From Icerya purchasi (Eukaryota; Arthropoda; Insecta; Hemiptera; Monophlebidae), in contig CM077116.1 in assembly GCA_039619475.1 (NCBI GenBank), positions 464,999,576 through 465,063,575 of the forward strand: a DNA stretch of 64,000 bases, read 5' to 3'. The translations under genes were made by a program, and so were the position numbers. The notes under the pieces are model-generated. The model was not told the DNA's origin and ran no database searches. It saw nothing but the letters and a program-made list of their open reading frames with translations. Within the stretch, counting starts at the first letter, position 1; every line of letters starts with the position of its first letter. Shown one piece after another: positions 12,566 to 24,675 of the stretch.

Positions 12566-12720
12566 GAGTTACACTCGATGGCCTAGCAGTTAACGTGCTC
12601 GGCTACTAAACCAGGTCACCGATTCGAAACTTGTTTCGTTCCGCATCCTAATCGCTCCTAGGTATATATATATACGTATATGTACGGTAATGAACTGACT
12701 CCCTGTTCAGGGGAGCCACT
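12566..12720 (+). mobile_element. tRNA-derived SINE fragment
   Basis: A box A-like TGGCCTAGCAGTTAACGTGC is followed 30-40 bp later by a box B-like GATTCGAAACTTG, the order and spacing of a tRNA-derived pol III promoter. A short (TA)n interrupts the body at 12661-12680. The sequence differs from the SINE at 190-622, so it is a separate family or a very diverged copy. No clear tail. Confidence 0.5.
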
Positions 12721-13319
12721 TATAATGGACTCGATCTTTTTGGGGACAAATTTAAATTTTTTTCCGAAAATTTCATTGGACGGCAAACACGGGGGACAAA
12801 AAAAAAACAAAACAAATAACATTCACAAACAAACAAAACAGTAATTTTGTCCCAGACAAACGGACACCTGCAGTGCCATACTATGGACAGCTCCCCGCGG
12901 CGAAGAATTTAGGCTATTGTTTCTCTCAATATAAACGAAAAAAAAAAAATAAACGAATTTAAGCAAACCCCCTTGACTAGATGACGACAGGATAAAATCG
13001 TAAACCCGCTTTTATACATAACGGTCGTATCTCTCCCTGTATGGGACATATCACGTCGGTGCCGCAGCCCATGTTCAATGGAATGAGACTTTTACCAAAA
13101 CTACGTATATTCTATCAAAATAGCACAAATTTTCATCAAAAAAACTGTAGACGCGCGTACTAACAACGAATTCATCCGAGACCATATTATTTACAAATGT
13201 TAACCAAATTTCGGCCCAAACGGCTTCATGTACGCTATGGTTCGATAAAAATTACACTAAAATGGCGATACAGAGACTAGTTCAACGTTATACAATACTG
13301 CAGCAATGGTTACATAAGA
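12721..13319. other. Unrecognised sequence
   Basis: No coding signature. It contains A-rich and AAAC-like short tracts near 12795-12840. Its right edge runs into the dispersed repeat that begins at about 13320. Confidence 0.45.
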
Positions 13320-13685
13320 ACCGAATAACTACTAAATACTTGATAGAAGTAATAATTGTACATCGAAGTTTCTCGAATGATCTTTTCGAACGGTACTGCA
13401 ACTACCCTGCCTGATTCTAACAGGATTTATAAAACTTCCCTCGGCTCACACGCGCACTCGTCCCAGGCTCGCGTAGGTATCTCCGCTGCTACCGAAAAAA
13501 CTCACGCACACAGTCTCAATCCCGAACATTCGTCCGTTCGATTGCACCGGGGGGCATTTTGGTTTTAGTCGATAAGCATCTTCAATGACAAATAAAACGG
13601 TGTCATTAATGACTTTATCGAAGAATATTTTTATAATTCGAACACCGCCGAAGATCGCGCTACGCAGCTACTGAATCTATCTCAA
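13320..13685 (+). repeat. Dispersed repeat shared with 60.1 kb, copy 1
   Basis: This block matches 60145-60575 in the same orientation. Shared landmarks in order: CGAATAAC, the TATAAAACTTCCCT segment, CACAGTCTCAA-CCCGA, TTTTAGTCGATAAGCATC, and AATATTTTTATAAT-CGAACACC. The copies differ by many substitutions and several indels, so the duplication is old. The 70-codon frame at 13356-13568 has a weakly similar counterpart in the other copy (YKTSLGS...HSLNP...SSVR). That could mean former coding capacity or simply shared ancestry of the DNA. The family was not identified. Confidence 0.75.
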
Positions 13686-13689
13686 TACC

Positions 13690-15190
13690 TAGCCTAAATT
13701 TGAATTGAGTATCGGAGAAATCTAGGATAGAGAAGGCGATCGAGTGACAGGAACACTGGCCTACAATATTCTGTTTAGTGCCATTGGGCGAACCTAAACT
13801 TTCACAACCCATGGTGCTTTTTGATCAAAGGACCTCTACATTACTTGAATCATTAACAACACTAGCAATTTTTAAATATAGCGTGTCTCTCTCGTAATTT
13901 TGTCAGTGTCAGTTATATAATTGTGAAAAATGTCTGCGGAAAATCTGGCAAAATATTTTATGTCCAAATGTAAAGAAAAAAAAAAAAATTTTCCATTCAA
14001 AAATAGAGAGCGTTTGTAATGTTGAAAAGTGTCTTATCGACTTGTTGAACGAATAACCGGCGACACACGTACGGTTCTGTTTGCGAGCAAAACCGTCGAC
14101 GAAGTTTGCTAAATGGCAAAATCCGTATGCGTTGAAACCAGGCTGCATCTTTAACGGGAAAGATGAATAATGACCCTCCAAAGTTGAAACTGAAAATTTA
14201 ACCACCGTACATTTAACTATGCGGCACAGAATTAAAAAGCCGACACCGTCCACTGATAAATCTGCCGACAAATAACCCGGACGGTTAAAGTGTATCGACT
14301 AATTCAGTGGCGAAAAGGCAGTCCGTGGAATTATCTGATCTCTTAAAAACCAATGTAAAAAGCGACCGGTTTAACGTGGTTTCACAACCGTTTAACGTGG
14401 TTTCACAATCGTTTAACGAGTTTTACGTTCGTTTTGAAATTCATTCCCGTTCAGATTTAAAGGTAGTTTTTGTTGTGCATGATAAAAGGATCAATAAGCG
14501 ACTATTTTTTATGTAAAAACGTATAAAAAATAGATCAAACAAACATCGGTTTAAAGTGTCGCGAACTCCGTGCAAATAATATATATATATATATATATAT
14601 AGTTTCAGAAAATACTTCAAGATTGTTCGGAATACGTTTGATTATTCACTACGAAGTGATTAAACGAATACATTAATAATTTCCCGGCTGCAGGGAGATG
14701 CTGCGATAGTTTTTAATATACTCAACAAGGAATTTCGTGTAGTCTTACTCATTCATGTTGGGTAGTAAATATAGAATATAAATAAAAACTACCCTTTAAT
14801 AAAAAACAAAAATAAGTATTAATTTACTGTAATAGATTAAAATAAATGCCTCAATTTAAAGAAACACGTTTTCTCGAGAAAAATCCGTCTTCAGCTAACA
14901 ACATAGAGTACACTCAAAACTAAACAATCGAGTGTAGTACTCTGTGTTGTTATTTTAATTTATCGAACTGAATTTACACTTATTTCTGTCTGTTAATGAA
15001 GGGAATTTATTTACTTTTTATATTTATAAATTGTAACCAGCAGGATATGGATTTATCTGCATGTTAAAGTAAGTCCCATAACCTTGACAGGATGTTAGGG
15101 ATTGCGAAGTTAAGGTGCGCAATGTAATAAGTCCAGCACGTTAGGAAGTTCTTAAAATAATTTAAAAAAAAAAAAAAAAAAAGTATTTAT
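13690..15190. other. Unrecognised AT-rich sequence with a hairpin and short repeats
   Basis: Contains a 22-bp direct repeat (GTTTAACGTGGTTTCACAA twice at about 14369-14410), (TA)n at 14578-14601, a hairpin at 14899-14949, and A-runs at 15163-15182. Frames at 13909-14271 (-) and 14307-14516 (+) have no recognisable motifs. Confidence 0.45.
14899..14949. repeat. Short strong hairpin
   Basis: The left arm CAACATAGAGTACACTC (14899-14915) is nearly complementary to GAGTGTAGTACTCTGTGTTG (14930-14949), with a loop of about 14 bases. It may be a remnant of a small inverted-repeat transposon. No target duplication was established. Confidence 0.6.
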
Positions 15191-15194
15191 AAAA

Positions 15195-16078
15195 AGAGCT
15201 GTGTAATTTTACGAAGGATTGCTATAAGAACTGAGAAATAAATTAGCGTGTTCGGTGTTAACTTCGACTTTCGGTAACTTATTGTAATTAAATTTGATAC
15301 TTTTCTCGGTTTTAATTGTATTTTTTATTTCAAATGAAAAACCTAAACTGAAATGAGAATGTTTAATTGTTTCCTACTATATTACCGGTTTGTTGCGAAT
15401 AAATTGTGGTCAGCGATTATGCAGATGCTGCTATTGACGTATGCTTGAATTGTGGAACGCGGATGGGCAACTATTACGAGATATGTATAAGTCGGTGCGT
15501 ATAATTTCCGAATTTGTCATAATAGTACTTTCTCGAGGTTGATTAATTCGTGCTTCGGCTAAAACTTGTTGCATTGGGTACAGCTTTTTAATTCCCATGC
15601 AACGTTGAAGCCGACCGTTACTTTCTCCTTTAGAATTATAGTTCAAATGTTCACGGTTTCCGAAAGATTTTTTTTTTTTCTTCTCTGGTAGTATTCTTAC
15701 GATTAAGCGTCATTAGTGCGAACGGTGTTTTCAGTTTTAACTGATAGTAATTAAAAATATTATCCGAAGAAATAGAGACGCCAGTAACGGGAATATAGTA
15801 AAATTATTTTAAACTGTCCCTTCCTTAAAATATACCGGGCATTCTTCTATATTTACACACAGGGAATAGTGTAATAATTTTAAATGCGCATTTTTAATTA
15901 AGAAAAGGAAAATGCCTTTAGGTTTTTCATTTGAAATAAAAAATAAAATTAAAACAAAGAAAAGCATCAAATTTAATTGCCGGAGTATAATAAGTTACCA
16001 AAAGCCGAAGTTAACACCGAATACACTAATTTATTTGCCAGTTCTTGTAGAAACCCTTCACAAAATTACACAGCTCTA
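15195..16078. repeat. Long imperfect inverted repeat (about 155-bp arms)
   Basis: The left arm 15195-15347 starts AGAGCTGTGTAATTTT and ends CAAATGAAAAACCTAAA. The right arm 15917-16077 is its reverse complement with roughly 15-20% differences by eye and a few indels. Shared internal landmarks are TCGGTGTTAACTTCG, AATTAAATTTGAT and TTTTTTATTTCAAATG. The roughly 570-bp centre has no coding motif; the 71-codon reverse frame at 15431-15646 is not recognisable. The structure suits a non-autonomous terminal-inverted-repeat transposon. Confidence 0.8.
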
Positions 16079-16479
16079 TTCTTAATTACGTTGACCTTCT
16101 TTTCATTTAGTCTCTATAGTTCGTTCACTATTATCCTCTTTTAAATGTAATCAATTTCAATCATATTTCTCAATGGAGGGGAAAAAGAGGAAGAAAATTC
16201 CCCTCATAAAATGAACTACAAAAGTCCAGTGTAGTCGTAAATGAACTAAAAAATTGCGCTCTCGCGAAGCATATAAAAAGATAGTCCCCCTCCCCCCGTA
16301 CGCGATGAAGTAAAATGAAAATAAAAGCCGAATTACTCGAATTTTTTTACTACCTTTAACAAAAGCCCATTTCGATTTCTATAAATTTCCAAAAAAACCG
16401 TTAGCTTTACACGGTAAACCTGACCGGCAAACTCCTCGACATATAATTAATATTTTATTAATTATTTATTCTTAAAAGA

Positions 16480-16925
16480 AAAAATAAAATGCTTTTTTAC
16501 AAAAAATAAATACCGACTTCAAGGTTTATTACAAAAATTTAATAAAAACGCGCTAAAAAGTAAAAAATAATTATTCCCAATAAAAAATATACATATATCA
16601 GAGTGATATAACTTAAGTGGTGATATCGTAATTCTTATACAACATTAACTTTTTGGAGTTGGCATCAAATTCATGTTACAATATCTAGGAACAATTTAAT
16701 GAACGTTTAATGCAGTTTTTAATTATTATTTTAGTATGAATTTGATGCCAACTCCAAAAAGTTAATGTTATATAAGAATTACAATATCACCATAAGTTAT
16801 ATCACTCTGATATATATTTTTTATTGGGAGTAATTATTTTTTACTTTTTAGTGCATTTTTAAATTTTTTATAATAAACCTTGAAGTCGGTATTTATTTTT
16901 TGTAAAAAAGTATTTTATTTTTTAC
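16480..16925. mobile_element. Foldback-type MITE with about 190-bp arms
   Basis: The left arm (about 16480-16674) and right arm (about 16736-16925) are close reverse complements, separated by a 61-bp spacer. Landmarks on the left are CTTTTTTACAAAAAATAAAT, ACCGACTTCAAGGTTTATT, CAGAGTGATATAACTTA and GGAGTTGGCATCAAATTCAT, all mirrored on the right. The motif TTTTACTTTTTAGTGCA occurs twice on the right side (about 16846 and 16918). No open frame. Arms this long and this similar favour a recent foldback or MITE insertion over chance. Confidence 0.9.
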
Positions 16926-17049
16926 TTTTTAGTGCACTTTTATTCAATTAAATTAAAACATTTTAATAAGAACAGATATTTCCATGGTAAAAACATCAAA
17001 AGCTACATTTCCATGGTAATTTGGCAAATTTATAGTATTTTAAGTCAAT

Positions 17050-17265
17050 AAATCTAATCCGACGGTGAAAACAATCATGAATGAAAAGCATCCAAAAAGC
17101 TTCAATATCCCGCATTATAAAGGATAACTCAAAAACTACCGGTCAGATCTTGATCAAATTTAAATGGGACCACATGAGAAACACCACCTTTCAAATAAAA
17201 GAAGAACCATCGAAATCGGTTCACCTAATCGTTGCTGTGTGTTGCGTTGTTCGCAACTTTTAAAG
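17050..17265 (+). repeat. Interspersed repeat segment (GATAACTCAAAAACTACCGG type)
   Basis: The segment GGATAACTCAAAAACTACCG ... GATCTTGATCAAATTTAAAT ... AAATCGGTTCACC resembles a repeat I recall as common in insect genomes, and it is loosely similar in wording to 60705-60760 here (ATAACTCAGTATCGG, GACCGATTTTCATGAT). The assignment is from memory and pattern only. The 60-codon frame at 17081-17263 is incidental. Confidence 0.45.
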
Positions 17266-17590
17266 AAAAAAACTCTAAAACAAAAAGGAAGAAAAATAGT
17301 TTTAACGTCCTAACGAGTGGTCGAACTTCTTACAGTGTCCATTAAATGAGCTTGTGTCTGCGCACCTGAAATTTCGGTAAAAGATAAGTCGGTAGATTTT
17401 ACAGATATCGGGATTGTATAAAATTTCTCACAGGTTCTGTAATCTGACGTCGCTGATTTCGAAAAAAACACGCTGTTGACTTATCGAATAGTACAAGAAA
17501 TTAACTGCGTGTGTCAATAATTAAGGAAAAATCGAATTTCGTTGAGACGATTGTTAATTTTTTTTCTGATAATACTGAAATCGAAAGAGT

Positions 17591-17965
17591 TTATCGGGAA
17601 TTGAAGCGCATTAAAACCGTCCGGTATTATTAAAAACGAATTTACCATCATAAAAGTAATAAAATGTATTACTTATTCATTTGCGAAATAAAAAAAATAT
17701 ATACCCTAATGTATATCAGTTAAACATATTTATAGATTTATTTGTTTACATAAATAAAAACCACGGTCATTTCATTGTACTTGCAGGTAGTGCATATTTC
17801 CACTAAGGGTATAGATGCATTTAATATTTTTAGCTATACAAAACATCAATGCATTATATAACATAAAGAATGTTATATGTTATCGGGAATTGAAGTGCAT
17901 TAAAATCGTCTGGTATTATTAAAAATCGAATTTACTACAGAAATAATAAAATATAGATGAAGTTA
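17591..17965 (+). repeat. Direct duplication, two about 80-bp copies
   Basis: 17591-17675 and 17880-17965 share TTATCGGGAATTGAAG, GCATTAAAA-CGTC-GGTATT and ATTAAAAA-CGAATTTAC with few differences. About 205 bp with (TA)-rich sequence lie between. It could be flanking repeats of an insertion or a local tandem duplication. Confidence 0.8.
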
Positions 17966-18597
17966 CTCTTTTTTTAATACTACATATTTTTGAACATTGC
18001 GTAGTACGTTAATGTCTGAAGTGACGAAAAAGAAAAATCTATCATACTCGAAGAAACACTTATTAAGTGGTGAGTGTGAAATTAGTATCGGCATATTATA
18101 CGTAATAGGTAATCGATTTGATTGTATCAGTCAATTTTTACACCACTAAATTTAATTCTTTTAAGTTTTTGGCTTCATCAGATAGTATATGAAATCGAAA
18201 AAATGATACCAACACAATTACATAGTGGAAATATGTAATCAACAAGTATAATGAAATGATTTATAATTTTTACTTGTGCAAAGAAAATATATACATATAT
18301 ATATATATACATATAACATTCTCCGAGTGATACAGTACAGTATTTATATTTCATTTTTAGCAAAAGTATAAATGTGCAATTCCTTTTTTTTACATGTATA
18401 TTTCAGTACAATCTTATTACAGTAAATAAATTAGCACTACCTTTGAAACGGTGTTACAACTTAATCTAACTAATTTGTAACATGAACAGACTAGAAATTA
18501 TGTACAATTACATAACTCCTAATGTATAGGTATATAAATAATCATATGCGCATACAAGTACCCACACGCACGCACATCAAGTATTTGCACATACCCA

Positions 18598-18650
<53 letters not shown>

Positions 18651-19289
18651 AAATTAGATAACCAACTCATAAGGCTTTGTGCGCTTAAACAAATATGCAA
18701 ATAAATACACTCCTTTGATCTTAGTATTAGCAGTCAAAACAATTAACGATCGTTTCAACTAAACTCTCGTTTTTCTTAAACATCAATTTGTAATTATTAA
18801 CAGTTACCGATATTTTTATTCTACTGATATTCGGTAAGTTGACGTTCGGATTGTTTTCGCGATTAGCGATCTCACAGATATGCGGAATCTGTTTGAATTC
18901 AACGCAACCCCACAGGTATCGTTGTAGAGGTATGCGACGTCATGCGTCGCATTGAACGCGGAATCATATGCGGCATTTTCAAATAAAAAAGTAGGCTAAT
19001 AATGTAGAAAATTGATCTTAAAAGCTACAAAGGTCGGCAAGGAAATAATGCACACACGACCGTAAAATAATAACAGACGAATCTCTCGAGCTCCGCGAGG
19101 TAGCATAACAAACCTACGCCCCTCCACCCCTCTTTGCCGGTAAACAAAATTTCGTTAAAATATCCCTTCTGTTTCACGTTCAGCAACCATTACCATAGAC
19201 ACAAGTAGCGCCACTAGTATCAACGCGTCAAAAGTAACGTGCAGTGTTTAAATATTTAAACGTTGAAAACGTGAATCCTACCGATAGTG
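17966..19289. other. AT-rich sequence with (TA)n
   Basis: Includes (TA)n at 18293-18310 and a long one at 18602-18646. No coding motif. A GC-richer stretch at 18880-19140 is unrecognised. Confidence 0.5.
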
Positions 19290-19830
19290 GTGATACTGCT
19301 GATAGAAGTGAACCGATGGGTTATAAAATTTCGCGAATGTGAATCTGGTAGAGCGAATGTTGAGGACGAAGTTCGAGTTCACGACCAGTTTCTGTGACTG
19401 ACGAAATTCATCGCACGAAAGTGGGCGATTTCAAAGTGACCCTCGAATCACGCAACAGCACACTGCGAAACACCTGAGAATATCGAAAGAACGTGTAGGC
19501 CATATCACTCAAGGGCTTCACTATCGAAAAACCTGCTGCAGGTGATTTCTGCGCCGATTAATCGATGAAAACAAGACGAAAGTTCATATCCATTTCCCAC
19601 CCTCCCTATTCGTCGATTCAGTTCCGTGCGATTTTCACTTTTGACCTCAATTATCATTACGCCTCAGCGGACGTGGTGAAGAAAGCGGTAAAGTCTTGCA
19701 ACGGAAAAAAAAAAGAAAAGGTGGACATTTTTTCGTTAACGAAATAAAAAAACTTACCATGCGCTATAAGAAATGTATCAGTGTATATGATGACTACGCG
19801 GAAAAATATAGACATAATTTTAAGAGTTGT
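19290..19830 (+). mobile_element. Internally deleted mariner-family transposase
   Basis: The N-terminal DNA-binding half is readable across frameshifts: RANVEDE, RPVSVTDEIHRTKV, then DPRITQQHTAKHLRIS and KERVGHITQGLHYRKTCC followed by LIDENKTK, the standard mariner helix-turn-helix region. At about 19592 it joins PPYSS, PCDFHF and VVKKAVKSC, which belong near and after the third catalytic acidic residue. It then ends with KKLTMRYKKCISVYDDYAEK, the usual mariner C-terminus. The central catalytic region with the first two aspartates is missing, so the copy is dead. Terminal inverted repeats were not identified. Confidence 0.85.
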
Positions 19831-20882
19831 ACTTTCATTTTTTTGGGCTTCTTGGTCTACTACTTTGCAGCCGACTCTCGTAATTTATTTATTTGGAATG
19901 AACGAGTTTATTTGTACTGATTTATTTTTGCGAAGGAATTTTCCTAAAGTAGTGGTAACTTTGTCCGCGACGAAAAAAGGTCGTCAGCAAGTCATCAGCA
20001 TGAACACTTACAATGGGAATTATCAAAAATCGATTAAAAATATTTCCGCTAAATTCTGCTATTCTTCAATCTCGAGTGAGAGACGTTCAGTTAAGCGACG
20101 GTGTAAACAATAATCATTGCAGCACGAGTTTGTGCGCATTACTGAAGTTATTAAGTGACGGGGTTTCCAGCGAGAATTTTTAATGTTAATCGTAATCATC
20201 GTTGCAATACTGATTTATAAGCTACCTCGCGAAAGTGACAAATTACGTCTTTATGTAAACGGAAATGGAGGAAAAGGAAATCGAACGATCAAAAGAAGTT
20301 TCACAAAGTTTCAAATTAACATATAGATTAGTTATTCCTGACTAGATAGGATTCTTAATAAAACTAATCAACTTTTTATGCGACTAAATTCAATTTTCTA
20401 ACGACATGCACGCATTGCACTAAACAAATTTTGTGTAAACATGAAATTTTAGTGCAATTAAAGTACGTGTACATTGTGTTTCACACTTTGTCCACATGTA
20501 CGCTCAATGGATCTATAGCCATTCTAACTTAATTTCGCACGCACATTCACGCGCTAATGAGCGCGTTAACACACACATTTATAATATAATTAAAACGTCG
20601 CATTTAAATGTGCAAAGGTAATATATATATTTTTTAATTGTATTAAAATTTCACATTTATATGAAGCCTGTGAATGCTAATATAAGTATAGTATTTAGCA
20701 ATTTCAGTTGCGTCCAAAATTTATTAGTATAATACAATTAAGAGCATCTAATATACGTACTAATTTGAGAATTTCTAAAAATTCTTTCGATCGTATTATG
20801 ATTTTCCTGACTGCTCTACTTTCATCCCACACAATTTCTATTACCACTAATTACCGCAGGTTGATATTATACAGTAAAAACG
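19831..20882. other. Unrecognised sequence
   Basis: Frames at 19781-20113 and 20708-20989 have no domain; the latter's C-terminus is a tyrosine run translated from the ATT repeat. No RNA gene seen. Confidence 0.5.
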
Positions 20883-20935
<53 letters not shown>

Positions 20936-20936
20936 G
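20883..20936. repeat. (ATT)n microsatellite
   Basis: Eighteen or so uninterrupted trinucleotide units. They encode the poly-tyrosine of a spurious + strand frame. Confidence 0.95.
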
Positions 20937-22888
20937 TTAGTTATTTTTCACTGAAGAAGGGGCTGAAAAATTGCAAAACTCGATTATAGCAGAAATACGT
21001 TTATTCGATATTTTTATTTTTTAATCGGAAATGTGAGCTCGATTTCCGAACAAACAAAAGCCATACTTGTTTTTTTTTTTTTGTATTTTTTTAATACGCT
21101 ATGTATACATAACAACTTGGCTAGAAACGTACAGTTGTAATTTAGAAACTTAAATTATATTCAGGGGAAAAAACTGGAGTTTAATTGTTTAAAATTCTGA
21201 TTTATTAAGGCATTGTGCGTTTTTTTTTTTTACGACCGTACGGACAATAGTCTTTCTGGCTTGAGTGATACCACGAGCGAAGTAAATCAGATTTCAACGA
21301 AAATGAACCATTTTTTTGTAAAAAGGTTATTTTGTATTTCTTTTTATTTAAAAGCTTCAAATAAACACCGCTTAAAAAATAAAAATGTAATTGCGGTTAA
21401 TTGAACGGTTAATTTTACACACAAACATAATGGTATTTTTGAATTAATGATGTCAATATATTATTTTTGAGCATTTTATATACATATTTCTGCGAGTTTA
21501 TTGTGCATATAAATAATTTTCGTAAGATTCATAAGTCATAAATAGTAATTATTAATTAAACTATTAACTCGTATATAGAAGAATAAAATCTGACTTGCAT
21601 CCACAGACAATTGTTATTAACGATTTTATTATTTGATGATTTAGAAATATTTCAATTAGATGCTACATTTTTCGGTCAGTAACGAAGAACTCGTTGACTT
21701 TTCTCCACCTAAACACATACAAATTTGAAAATATGCAAAAAGAGATGATAACTTTGATAATTTATAAATTTAGGCACTTTTTTTTTTCTTCAGTTCTCTC
21801 CGTGACAGTTTACGAAAAAAACTTGTCCATTTAAATTTCCGTGACCGAATATAGTTTCTAATTCTACTAAAACGTAAAACTACTCGGAATGGCATAAAAT
21901 TACTCGGAATGGCATAAAATTACTCGGAATGGCATAAAATTACTAGGAATGGCAGAAAATTATCGAGGGAAACTTGGAATTATTGTATTATTCAGCTAAT
22001 ATTTGAAAAATTCTCTTCTCCTCCGTAATGTAGAAAATTTCGATTACCGCTTGCCAGTCATTTCTGACAGCAGCTTACCTGTTCTCACTTTTTGATCGTT
22101 TCGGGACTATTACATATTTTTTAGTAAGTATTCCGTGAAACTTCAAGTACCGTACCTTTTTCCAATACTAAAGAAGCCTATGTTTCAACGGTATTTCAAT
22201 CACTTTCCAAATGGCGTGAAAATGTACGCGCTGAAATAATTTGAATTATTACACACCGTACCGGTACCGTTAATTAACCGAATTCAAAAACAGTTTTACG
22301 AAATACATATATATATATTATCTCCAGAACTTTTTAGGTTTATTCTACGTTTGCGTTAACAAGTGCTTGATCAATTTTCAAGGGGTATATTCGGTTTTTG
22401 GGAAATGGAAATATTTTACGAGTTATTGCGATTATAATTATAAACATGACGCACCCAGGCATTTTTAAAATGATCGGGAATATAAACATTTATTACAAAT
22501 AAGAAATTACCCCCTTTATGTCCGATCGATTTGAGCTGTTACTTACAATATTCGAGTTGCTTCGTGGATATATCATTTGACAACTACCAATCAAAGGAAC
22601 ACTAAAAAGTACGGTCTTTTTCATGAGTAATTCGCATTCTCAAAACTCATTCTGTGCTAAAATTATCATTAGCGCAAAAAAAAAAAAAAAAAAAAAAGGA
22701 ATACGAATAAACTCCCTAAAATGAATAATTTTTTTCTCTTTATAATGTGAACTTTTTGTGCGAATTATTTGGACGCTATCGGGAAGCAAAGAAATTCCTA
22801 AAACAGGAAATCGTTAATTTGTCGTCTCTTCCGAAACCGGTGAACATATCTCCTTCTATTCAAAGGTAAACTTAAATATACGGAATAT
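20937..22888. other. AT-rich sequence with one minisatellite
   Basis: A 20-bp tandem TACTCGGAATGGCATAAAAT occurs four times at 21881-21960, the last with two changes. A-run at 22675-22697. No coding motif. Confidence 0.55.
21881..21960. repeat. 20-bp tandem repeat, four units
   Basis: Three identical units TACTCGGAATGGCATAAAAT followed by a variant (TACTAGGAATGGCAGAAAAT). Recent slippage or unequal exchange is likely. Confidence 0.95.
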
Positions 22889-23206
22889 TAAAGCCCGCCG
22901 CATATTGAACCCAGCCCATGCACCGCCCACGCCTAGCTCACGTTCACGTTTTTCTATATCAAAAAACAACGAATAAATTAAAATTTTTCTGCAAAATTTA
23001 AACTAACCCACGTACCCACCAAAACTGTGTTCTTCGCACAGGCAACCCACGCTTGGGCTTGAGTCAGGTTCAATATGCGATACTTCGTTTAAATACATAT
23101 TTTACAGAATAAAATCCGCGTGGGCTGTACGCGTGCTGTGCGTGGGAAGTGGGTGGAATGTACATAAAATGTGCGTGGACTGGATTCAATATGCGGTGGG
23201 CTTTAC
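22889..23206. mobile_element. MITE with inverted termini and an internal copy of the end motif
   Basis: The left end TTAAAGCCCGCCGCATATTG AACCCAGCCCA is mirrored on the right by TGGACTGGATTCAATATGCG GTGGGCTTTA (arms about 30-35 bp, a few differences). A third related motif (GGTTCAATATGCGATA, about 23069) lies inside. The roughly 318-bp element has no frame. Flanks do not show a clear target duplication, so the superfamily is undecided. Confidence 0.75.
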
Positions 23207-24643
23207 TGTAGTCGTACCGTATTTAGTGCACGATAGGACAGAAGTGGCCTTTTAGTTTAATGCATAAGTACACCCATCACGGACTTAATTTGTGACAATA
23301 GTATATGTTCTCAAAAGGAGCATGCTGTATTGGGCGAAAAGTTCACTCGCCGATTGATTCACCAATGGAGCTATACGAAACACTATTAAATGGCGACTGG
23401 ATTCCTTATATATATTTCAGCACGGTGGAAGGAAATACATCAAACATTATTTGCAAAGGAATTTTTAACCTGAACTACTGTTTTCTTTCTATTATTTCTT
23501 TCTGTTATTTTTTTCTGTTATTTTTTTCTGTTATTTATTTATGTTATATTTTTCTGTTATTTTTTTCTGTTATTATTTTCTGTTAATTTTTTCTTACGAG
23601 CAAAGTCGCGGGAATCATTTTATAATCATTACTTTTTAATACGTTTTAATAAATATTCGTTTTCAGTTATTACCGAATTTTTCTACCAAATTATTTCCGA
23701 TAATGTATTTTTTTTCTTTTTTCTTTTTTTTTAAATTATAAGTGTAAAATGTTTTTGTTCTCATTTTATTTAATAAATCCTTAATAAAGTTTTTATCTAC
23801 ACTGCAGTTGTATTAACAAGCGTGCGAAAAACCGCTGATGACAGCTAGTAACAGATAATAATTACAAAACGAAATAGTGTCATCATTTGAAATGGAATCG
23901 TAAAAAATTTTGAAAAATTGTCATTCTTATTCGGTAAGCTATACTGGTGGGACATCGCGTCGACAGCCGAAACGTGATTTTGTATGCCGGTCCGGCCATG
24001 CGTTGTTCCGGCTTAACTTGAAACTCTGGCGAACGGAATCGAACGAAATCTTTGCTTCGTAGCGACAACTATGCCCGGTTCTTGCGTCACGGACTATTTA
24101 TTATAATGACGATATGTTAATTAACGAGGTTGACGGGTTAATGTGAGTATAATGCTTCAGGTGAAATTGAATTAACTCGAAAACTGAACCATCCGCCTAG
24201 CTCTGGCTCTGGCTCTGGCTCTTCCTCGTCGCGCATAATACAATAACCTGCCGCCGCCGCTAGCTGCTAATAAGATTAACGTACCGGCTCGCCTCCGTAC
24301 ATCATTCGCACTTTATTAATCTGTTCGAATCGAGGCCTTCCCCAGCTGGACAAAGCCGTCCGGCGAAGGGGCGGGTCTTTTCCGGACGGACGATTTTATG
24401 TAAATAGTAAAATTTCCGTTATTGCCCGGTGAAAAAGACGACATTATAGCACGGACACCGAATACAACAACGTCCGATTAAAATAAAAACGGGAGTGGGG
24501 TGTGGAGGGGGGCTGCGGTCAGCGGCTCGAAATTAAATCCATTTTCGAAATACATACACAAAATACGTTTTGTTCCATCCGGTAACTTCGTCTGCGGCCA
24601 AATGTGGACCGGCGTCCTTATTGCGATACATCGCTGCTAAAGC

Positions 24644-24675
<32 letters not shown>

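Noticed and set aside
20708..20989. 93-codon + frame with a tyrosine run
   Set aside because: The run is an (ATT)n microsatellite; the rest has no motif.
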